Origin: JBGOUJ01 sp041477005
GTDB lineage: Bacteria > Acidobacteriota > Terriglobia > Bryobacterales > JACQDG01
Assembly: GCA_041477005.1 (NCBI GenBank)
Contig: JBGOUJ010000088.1
Span: 1 to 17,980, forward strand
Direction: 5' to 3'
DNA: 17,980 nt
The translations under genes and the position numbers were made by a program. Within the stretch, counting starts at the first letter, position 1. Each line of letters starts with the position of its first letter. The notes below the pieces were generated by a model. It searched no databases. It saw only the letters and a program-made list of their open reading frames with translations, and was not told where the DNA came from. This document shows positions 1 through 4,791 of the stretch, piece by piece.

Positions 1-1494
1 AACGAGCAGCCCCAGTTGGTCCGGGACGCGAAAGGCCGCATGTGGTGCTTCTTCCGCCATCGCTCCATCCAGATCGACGAGGTCTGGAGTCCTTCCCTCC
101 GGGGCATCCGGCTGCAGGCCTATAGTCATTGGGAATACTTCGGATCGAGCTTCGACGGACAGAGCTGGTCGGCGCCTGCGGCGCTCGACCAGTCCTCCGG
201 CCGCAATGATTTTCGGCTCGCGGTCTGCCCGGCTCCGAGCGGCCAGATCGCCGTGGCCTGGGCGGCTGACGGCCGCTCGTGGGCTAACTCTTATCCGCCG
301 GTGAAGAACGAGATCTTCGCCGGGTGGATGGGCTCCGCAGCCCCGGCGCAGCCGGCGGCGCTCCGGTCCTACGCGGAAGCGCCGGCGGCGCAGCCGGCCG
401 CGGTGCACCCGAGCGAGCCGCAGCAGATCGAGCGGATACAGAAGGCGAGCATCAATGCCTCGGGCAAGACTTACCGCATCGTTCGCGGCGATATGCACCG
501 CCACACCGATATCAGCTTCGACGGCGACCTGGACGGCTCGGTGTGGGATTTCTACCGCTACACGATCGACGCCGCCGGCTTCGAATACTCCGCCCTGACC
601 GACCACAACGCCGGCGAGGACAACGAGTACTTCTGGTGGATCCTGCAAAAAGCGGCCGACCTGTTCCACGTTCCCAACCGTTTCACGCCGCTCTACGCCT
701 ACGAGCGCAGCCTGGCCTTCCCCAACGGCCACCGCAACATTCTGTTCGCCCGCCGCGGCGTCCGGACTCTGCCGCGCTCGAAGGAAGAGCTGGCCGGCAC
801 GGAGGGCGCTGCTAAGCTTTATCAATATCTGCGCCAGAATCAGGGCCTCGCCATGTCCCACACCACGGCTACCATTATGGGAACCGACTGGCGCGACAAC
901 GATCCGGAGCTGGAGCCGCTGGTCGAGATCTACCAGGGGGACCGCACCTCCGCCGAATACGAGGGGGCGCCCCGCGCCCCGCGCGGCGGCGACAAGAAGA
1001 CTCAGCCCGGCGGCTACAAACCGCAGGGCTTCGTCTGGAACGCCTGGGCCAAGGGTTACAAGCTCGGCGTGCAGGCGTCGAGCGACCACTCCTCGACCCA
1101 CGTCTCTTACGCCTGCCTGCTGGTCGAAGGCGTCTCCCGCGACGCGATCCTCGACGCCATCCGCAAGCGCCACGCCTACGCGGCGACCGACAATATCATC
1201 CTCGACTTCCGCCTCACCGACCTGCGCGCCGGCGACCACCTGATGGGCGAAACGTTCTCGACCAGCGAGCGCCCCCGGATCGTCTGCCGCGCTACAGGCA
1301 CGGCGCCCATTGCCCGCATGGAACTCATCAAGAACAACAAGTTCATCTACTCGATCAGCCCCAACAAGGACACGGCCGAGTTCAGTTACCAGGACAAGGA
1401 CGCGAAGAAAGGAGAGAGCTACTACTACGTCCGCCTGGTGCAGAGCGACGGCCAGATGGCCTGGAGCTCGCCGGTCTGGGTGAAGATCGAATAG
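1..1494 (+). CDS. PHP-type metal-dependent hydrolase, DUF3604-like (5' end outside window)
   Basis: The frame is open to the left edge, so the N-terminus is missing; 497 residues are visible. The first ~110 residues contain a sialidase/BNR-like stretch (SWSAP, followed by a glycine/aspartate-rich strand), as in secreted beta-propeller proteins. An alanine/proline-rich linker follows at about 330-430 nt. The rest looks like a PHP-superfamily metal-binding fold: HRH at nt 496-504, TDHN at 598-609, SHTT at 856-867, and SSDH at 1078-1089, whose histidines and aspartates would bind metals. The C-terminal ~90 residues resemble the beta-sandwich tail of DUF3604 proteins. The family is annotated as metal-dependent phosphoesterase-like; the substrate is unknown. 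Export is likely but the signal peptide would lie outside the window. No functional link to the dcw cluster is apparent. Confidence 0.7.
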   Translation, partial: NEQPQLVRDAKGRMWCFFRHRSIQIDEVWSPSLRGIRLQAYSHWEYFGSSFDGQSWSAPAALDQSSGRNDFRLAVCPAPSGQIAVAWAADGRSWANSYPPVKNEIFAGWMGSAAPAQPAALRSYAEAPAAQPAAVHPSEPQQIERIQKASINASGKTYRIVRGDMHRHTDISFDGDLDGSVWDFYRYTIDAAGFEYSALTDHNAGEDNEYFWWILQKAADLFHVPNRFTPLYAYERSLAFPNGHRNILFARRGVRTLPRSKEELAGTEGAAKLYQYLRQNQGLAMSHTTATIMGTDWRDNDPELEPLVEIYQGDRTSAEYEGAPRAPRGGDKKTQPGGYKPQGFVWNAWAKGYKLGVQASSDHSSTHVSYACLLVEGVSRDAILDAIRKRHAYAATDNIILDFRLTDLRAGDHLMGETFSTSERPRIVCRATGTAPIARMELIKNNKFIYSISPNKDTAEFSYQDKDAKKGESYYYVRLVQSDGQMAWSSPVWVKIE

Positions 1495-1532
1495 CAGGCT
1501 TACGAGCACCCTGGTGACAGTACAATGAGCGA

Positions 1533-2030
1533 GTGGGTTTCCTGGTGCTCGATTCCTCGGCGCTGATCACGCTGGCAAAGGCCGATGATCTGATGCTGCT
1601 TGCGCTCTCGGCGCATGAACCTGTTGCGGTAGCCGGGGTTTACGAGGAGACAGTCACCAATGGGCGGTATCCACATGACTTCCGGATCGGTCAGCTCTTT
1701 GCGCGACAGATTGTGCGGACGAGAGATCCCAGCCGGCCCCGGCAGCTTCCGGGGATCAGCGTTACAGACTCGCTGGTAGTCTTGCTGGCGGAAGAGGTCG
1801 GAGCTTCCGAACTGTTGAGCGAGGACGGCAAGCTGCTACGCCGAGCGCAGCAGCGTGGCGTCGCCGCGCACGTCACGGCCGTGTTTGTGCAGCAATTGTA
1901 CGAGACCGGCAAGATTTCACTCGAGCGGCGGGACGGGCTGTTCGCCAGTTTCGTGGCCAACCACAGGTGCACACCGGCGGTTGTGGACGTATTTCTTCCT
2001 AAGAGGAAGCCGGCCGGCCAAAGCGGCTAA
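1533..2030 (+). CDS. PIN-domain protein, DUF3368-like (putative toxin ribonuclease)
   Basis: The 165-residue protein has the acidic pattern of PIN nucleases: an N-terminal VLDSSALI strand with Asp7, a YEET motif near residue 39, TDSLVVLLAEE near residue 78, and LLSEDGKLLRRA near residue 95. It ends with the ETGKIS helix typical of DUF3368 proteins. PIN toxins of VapC type cleave RNA using these acidic residues and magnesium; RNase activity here is inferred from the fold. The start is GTG at 1533, the first start codon after an in-frame TGA at 1515-1517; there is no clear ribosome binding site. It starts 38 bases after the PHP gene and may depend on read-through. The expected UPF0175-type partner lies downstream on the opposite strand, not upstream in an operon. 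Confidence 0.72.
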   Translation: MGFLVLDSSALITLAKADDLMLLALSAHEPVAVAGVYEETVTNGRYPHDFRIGQLFARQIVRTRDPSRPRQLPGISVTDSLVVLLAEEVGASELLSEDGKLLRRAQQRGVAAHVTAVFVQQLYETGKISLERRDGLFASFVANHRCTPAVVDVFLPKRKPAGQSG

Positions 2031-2050
2031 ACCACCGAGCGTTAGTTCAG

Positions 2051-2323
2051 TTAGCGCTTCGGCCGGCGCCGGTTCTTTCCGAGGGCCGTCGAGAGGTCAG
2101 AGACCAGAGGGGTCTCGTTCCGCCGCAGCAGCTCGTCCATGTCGACGTAGGTGATGCCCAACTGCTCCGCGCCCTGCCGGATAGTGATCTTGCCCTTCTT
2201 GAACCGCTCCAAGACGGTCTTTACCCGTACGGGATCGAGGGCCGGTTGTGGTTTGGCGCCCATGGTTACGTTTTGCCGGGCGGCGATACCCGCCGTCACC
2301 GCCTCTTGCTCTGACACTATCAT
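2051..2323 (-). CDS. UPF0175-like small protein (putative antitoxin)
   Basis: The 90-residue product has a central segment (about residues 36-75) resembling UPF0175: VLERFKKGKIT, then a helix-turn-helix-like GAEQLGITYVDMDELLRRN, then a TPLVSDL tail. The family often has a growing-helix, 'GKIS/GKAAELAG' and 'ELLRERGIP' pattern, and is frequently paired with DUF3368 PIN proteins. The N-terminal ~30 residues and the basic KNRRRPKR end are not typical. The ATG at 2323 is the first start after an in-frame TAG. Its stop lies 20 bases from the stop of the PIN gene, so the two genes converge. An antitoxin or transcriptional role is inference; it could also be an unrelated small DNA-binding protein. 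Confidence 0.5.
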   Translation of the reverse strand: MIVSEQEAVTAGIAARQNVTMGAKPQPALDPVRVKTVLERFKKGKITIRQGAEQLGITYVDMDELLRRNETPLVSDLSTALGKNRRRPKR

Positions 2324-2358
2324 AAAGGCGTTGCGCTCTGCCTGAGCAGTGGAAGCGA

Positions 2359-2376
2359 CCTCCTGCTTCTATTATC
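2359..2376 (-). promoter_or_regulatory. Possible -10 box and SD-like site upstream of the UPF0175-like gene
   Basis: On the minus strand GATAAT (2371-2376, five of six bases of the -10 consensus) is followed by AGGAGG (2359-2364). No good -35 is seen. The AGGAGG is about 36 bases from the ATG at 2323 and has no ATG, GTG or TTG at normal distance, so it does not explain that start. Confidence 0.22.
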
Positions 2377-2437
2377 GGTGGGGCGGGCAAGTACTTTAGG
2401 GAGGCCGACAGGCCAACGCATTGAAAGCAAAGGGAAG

Positions 2438-2593
2438 TTATTTTAGCTCAGGCCGTGACGATCTGGGGATCAGCTTGCCGTAGACGTCCGCTAGCCGCAT
2501 GTTACGGCCCATGAAGTAGTAAGTCAGCTTGGTGGCGCCGGGATTGTGGTCGCGGCCGACGCCCCGCTGGGAAATGGGTATGCGGCCGACCTC
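2438..2593 (-). pseudogene. Remnant of a DUF1501 protein C-terminus with internal deletion
   Basis: Reading the minus strand from 2593 to the TAA at 2438-2440 gives two pieces that I recognise from DUF1501 (sulfatase-like fold) proteins. The first, EVGRIPISQ followed by GRDHNPGA, corresponds to the family's EFGRTP...GRDH motif. It runs directly into KLTYYFMGRNMRLADVYGKLIP, which corresponds to the extreme C-terminus of the family. The roughly 50-70 residues that normally separate them (including the W-M-A-G-G-G-V-K-G-G region) are absent, and upstream the frame is closed by TGA. It is therefore a decayed fragment, not an expressed gene. The identification rests on remembered family motifs. 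Confidence 0.55.
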
Positions 2594-2747
2594 GGCCCTT
2601 CAGCAGCGCTGCCTTGGTGTGGAGATCGAGGCCCGAAAGCCACAGGAACGCCCAACCCACTATGGGGGGCTGGGGTAGATCGGGGATACTACCTGTGGGG
2701 ACCGGGTGGAAAACTCTGTAACCCCGTGGTTTTCTTGAAGAAAGTAG
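2594..2747. other. Intergenic stretch, no gene recognised
   Basis: No credible coding frame was found between the DUF1501 remnant and the mraZ promoter. The only pattern noted is TGGGG at 2671 and CGGGG at 2681, two G-boxes 10 bases apart, possibly an upstream relative of the MraZ boxes. The strand to the left may carry more decayed DUF1501 sequence, but I cannot support it. Confidence 0.4.
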
Positions 2748-2776
2748 TTGACACGAGGGTGGTTTTGCCTCACATT
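2748..2776 (+). promoter_or_regulatory. Predicted sigma70-type promoter of the dcw cluster
   Basis: TTGACA at 2748-2753 is a perfect -35 hexamer. A 17-base spacer leads to CACATT at 2771-2776, a weak -10 that keeps the A at position 2 and the T at position 6. Transcription would start near 2783, at the left edge of the phased G-box array, leaving a leader of about 70 bases before mraZ. The -35 is convincing; the -10 is not. Confidence 0.45.
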
Positions 2777-2779
2777 AGG

Positions 2780-2854
2780 TGGGAGCTTATGGTAGATTAT
2801 GGCCTTCAGAGGGCCAAAAGGGACTGCAATGGGCAGACCCGGGGCGGATTGGCG
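2780..2854 (+). promoter_or_regulatory. Putative MraZ operator: eight NGG boxes at exact 10-base spacing
   Basis: An NGG triplet begins at every tenth base: TGG at 2780, 2790 and 2800, AGG at 2810, GGG at 2820, TGG at 2830, CGG at 2840 and TGG at 2850. An isolated TGG at 2760 is in the same phase, with 2770 missing. MraZ is known to bind direct repeats of TGGGN separated by 5 bases, that is, one box per helical turn, in the leader of its own operon. The last box overlaps the mraZ start codon, so bound MraZ would block both elongation from the predicted promoter and translation initiation. Autoregulation is inferred from this match. Confidence 0.62.
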
Positions 2855-3300
2855 TGTTCCGAGGGACGAAAGAGGTCAAGGTTGACGACAAGGGGAGGCT
2901 CAAGCTCCCGACCGCGGTCAAGGAGCGCCTGGACGACAAGTATGGGGCCGACTCGCTGTATTTCGTGACCAGCTTCACCGGTGGGGAGGTCCTGGTATAC
3001 CCGATCAGTGAGTGGGAGCGCATTGAACAAACTCTATCGCAAGCGCCCCAGTTCGACAAGCTGAAAAAGAAGTTCCTGTTTCAGGCCAACCAGTATGGAG
3101 CCGAGGCCGGCCTGGACGAGCAGGGGAGACTACTGATACCCGGCAAGCTGCGGGAGCAGGCGGGAATGAGGGGCGAAGTGAAGCTGAACTGGGAATCGAA
3201 CCATATCGAGGTGCTCAGCCAGGCCCGTTACGACGAAGAGGCCGAGCGGAACCGGCTGGCGCCGGACGACTTTGAGAACTTGAAGAACCTCGGCATCTAG
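2854..3300 (+). CDS. mraZ: Transcriptional regulator MraZ
   Basis: The 148-residue protein has two SpoVT-AbrB-type half-domains, each with the conserved loop: DDKGRLKLP at residues 11-19 and DEQGRLLIP at 88-96. E. coli MraZ has 152 residues, so the length fits. MraZ forms ring oligomers that bind repeated TGGG boxes and regulate the dcw operon. The GTG at 2854 is chosen because family members begin with an M-F-R-G motif, seen here as the first four residues. The frame stays open back to a GTG at 2779, but that stretch is the operator array. A GGGGCGG at 2841-2847 may serve as a weak ribosome binding site. It is the first gene of the cluster, 36 bases before rsmH. The acidic tail (residues 127-141) is ordinary for the family. 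Confidence 0.95.
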   Translation: MFRGTKEVKVDDKGRLKLPTAVKERLDDKYGADSLYFVTSFTGGEVLVYPISEWERIEQTLSQAPQFDKLKKKFLFQANQYGAEAGLDEQGRLLIPGKLREQAGMRGEVKLNWESNHIEVLSQARYDEEAERNRLAPDDFENLKNLGI

Positions 3301-3336
3301 CAGAGAGCAGGCAGGGGATGGTGGGCAGCCAGATGA

Positions 3337-4212
3337 ATGACGCACGTTCCGGTATTGCTGAACGAGGTGATCGAATGGCTGAGGATCCGGCCGGGCGGCA
3401 CGTATGTGGACTGCACACTCGGCGCCGGGGGGCACGCGCGGGCCATCGCCGAAAGGCTGGCAACCGGCCGGCTGATCGCCCTCGACCGGGATCCGGAGAC
3501 GATCCGGAGGACGCGGGAGCATCTGGGGGAGCACGGCGGCCGCGTCCAGTACTTTCACGCCCGCTTCAGCGGGTTGCGGGAAGTGCTGGAGCAGGCGGGA
3601 GCCGCGCCGGTGGACGGCATTGTGGCGGATTTAGGAGTCTCGCGGGACCAGTTCGAGGAAGCCGGGCGAGGTTTCAGTTTTCTTGCGGACGGGCCGCTCG
3701 ATATGCGCATGGATCCTGAGGAGGCGCTGACGGCGGAACGGATCGTGAATTCTTACGGCGAAAAGCCGCTCTCCGATCTGATCTATCGGTTCGGGGAAGA
3801 AAGGAGGTCGCGGAGAATATCCAGAGCCCTCGTTCGGGCGCGGCCGCTCAGCAGCACAAGGCAACTGGCGGAAGTCATCGAGCGCGCCGCGCCAGGAACG
3901 AGACGGGACCGGATTCATCCGGCGACGCGGACGTTTCAGGCGCTGCGGATTGCAGTCAACGACGAGCTGGGAGAGCTGGAGAAATTGCTGGAGGCGGCGC
4001 CGCCGCTGCTCGCCCCGGGGGGACGTTTCGTAGTGGTCAGCTTTCATTCTTTAGAAGATCGGCCCGTCAAGCAGGCTTTCCGCCGCTGGGCGGAGCAGAA
4101 GGTACTTTTGATATTAACCAAGCACGTGATCCGGCCGGGCGAAGACGAGGTCCGGGCCAATCCGGCCAGCCGGAGCGCGAAGCTGCGGGCGGCGGAGCGA
4201 AGGACGCCATAG
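3337..4212 (+). CDS. rsmH: 16S rRNA (cytosine(1402)-N4)-methyltransferase RsmH
   Basis: The 291-residue protein matches RsmH (MraW) end to end. It has the N-terminal HVPVLLNEV motif, the S-adenosylmethionine loop DCTLGAGGH at residues 25-33, DRD at 50-52, and DLGVS at 98-102. Further motifs are HPATRTFQALRIAVN at 194-208, SFHSLEDR at 235-242, and the C-terminal NPASRSAKLRAAER at 275-288. It methylates N4 of C1402 in the decoding centre of 16S rRNA. The ATG at 3337 is preferred over the ATG at 3333, which is in another frame. Its stop codon touches the ftsL start, so the two are likely translationally coupled. Nothing is missing among the conserved motifs. Confidence 0.96.
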   Translation: MTHVPVLLNEVIEWLRIRPGGTYVDCTLGAGGHARAIAERLATGRLIALDRDPETIRRTREHLGEHGGRVQYFHARFSGLREVLEQAGAAPVDGIVADLGVSRDQFEEAGRGFSFLADGPLDMRMDPEEALTAERIVNSYGEKPLSDLIYRFGEERRSRRISRALVRARPLSSTRQLAEVIERAAPGTRRDRIHPATRTFQALRIAVNDELGELEKLLEAAPPLLAPGGRFVVVSFHSLEDRPVKQAFRRWAEQKVLLILTKHVIRPGEDEVRANPASRSAKLRAAERRTP

Positions 4213-4788
4213 ATGACAACGATGGAACGGGTGGACACGGAGATCGACGGACGCGGAGAAGAGGGCCGCGAAGAAGAGAGACCGGGGGACGCCGGACTGT
4301 TCTTTTACGACGGGGTGGCGGCGGGGCGTGAAGTGCGCGCGGGATTATCCAGGCGCTTCGCCGCCACCCGGCCGTTGCCGATGGAGGATCTTTGCTTCTT
4401 CGTCAAGCCGATCGACAACTCCAGGCTGGTGCGGGTGGTGGACCCGCACTCGCGGCGGGAATGTCTGGGGCTGGCGGCCGGCCTTTCGGCGGTGTTCGTG
4501 CTGGCGCTGCTGCTGATCGGGCCGCGGCTGGCGCTGCTGCACACCGGCTACCGGCTGGAGGATCTGAAAAAGGAGAATGAGGCGCTGGTCGAGACCGGCC
4601 GGCAATTGCAGGTGAAGGAAGCGACGCTGCGAGATCCGCAGCGGATCTACTCCATCGCACACGGCAAGCTGGGCCTGGCTGCGCCCCGGCCGGAGCAAGT
4701 CGTGTGGTCCGATGTGAACACTCCGTCGGGCAAGGACGATCTGCTGGCCCGAAACAACTCTCGTAACAATCGGGGAAGCGCAAGGTAA
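4213..4788 (+). CDS. ftsL: Cell division protein FtsL-like, with long cytoplasmic N-terminus
   Basis: The 191-residue protein has the FtsL plan. An N-terminal cytoplasmic region of about 83 residues comes first, then one hydrophobic segment at about 84-104. A heptad-like, charged helix follows at about 110-140 (DLKKENEALVETGRQLQVKEATL), then the DPQRIYSIAHGKLGL motif at 141-155, which is the most recognisable FtsL signature. FtsL is a bitopic divisome protein that pairs with FtsB and FtsQ and activates FtsWI. Sequence conservation in FtsL is low, so the assignment also rests on position between rsmH and ftsI. The cytoplasmic part is acidic (residues 15-25) and much longer than the ~37 residues in E. 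coli. It starts on the base after the rsmH stop. Confidence 0.85.
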   Translation: MTTMERVDTEIDGRGEEGREEERPGDAGLFFYDGVAAGREVRAGLSRRFAATRPLPMEDLCFFVKPIDNSRLVRVVDPHSRRECLGLAAGLSAVFVLALLLIGPRLALLHTGYRLEDLKKENEALVETGRQLQVKEATLRDPQRIYSIAHGKLGLAAPRPEQVVWSDVNTPSGKDDLLARNNSRNNRGSAR

Positions 4789-4791
4789 GCC

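Noticed and set aside
1525..1560. ATG at 1525 as the PIN gene start
   Set aside because: It is in a different frame from the PIN protein and opens no recognisable product; GTG at 1533 is in frame.
2779..2853. 25-codon in-frame extension of MraZ from a GTG at 2779
   Set aside because: MraZ family proteins start at the M-F-R-G motif encoded from 2854; the upstream codons are operator DNA and would leave almost no leader after the predicted transcription start.
2546..2968. 140-codon plus-strand frame in the mraZ leader
   Set aside because: It crosses the promoter, the operator array and the start of mraZ in another frame, and shows no protein-like motif.
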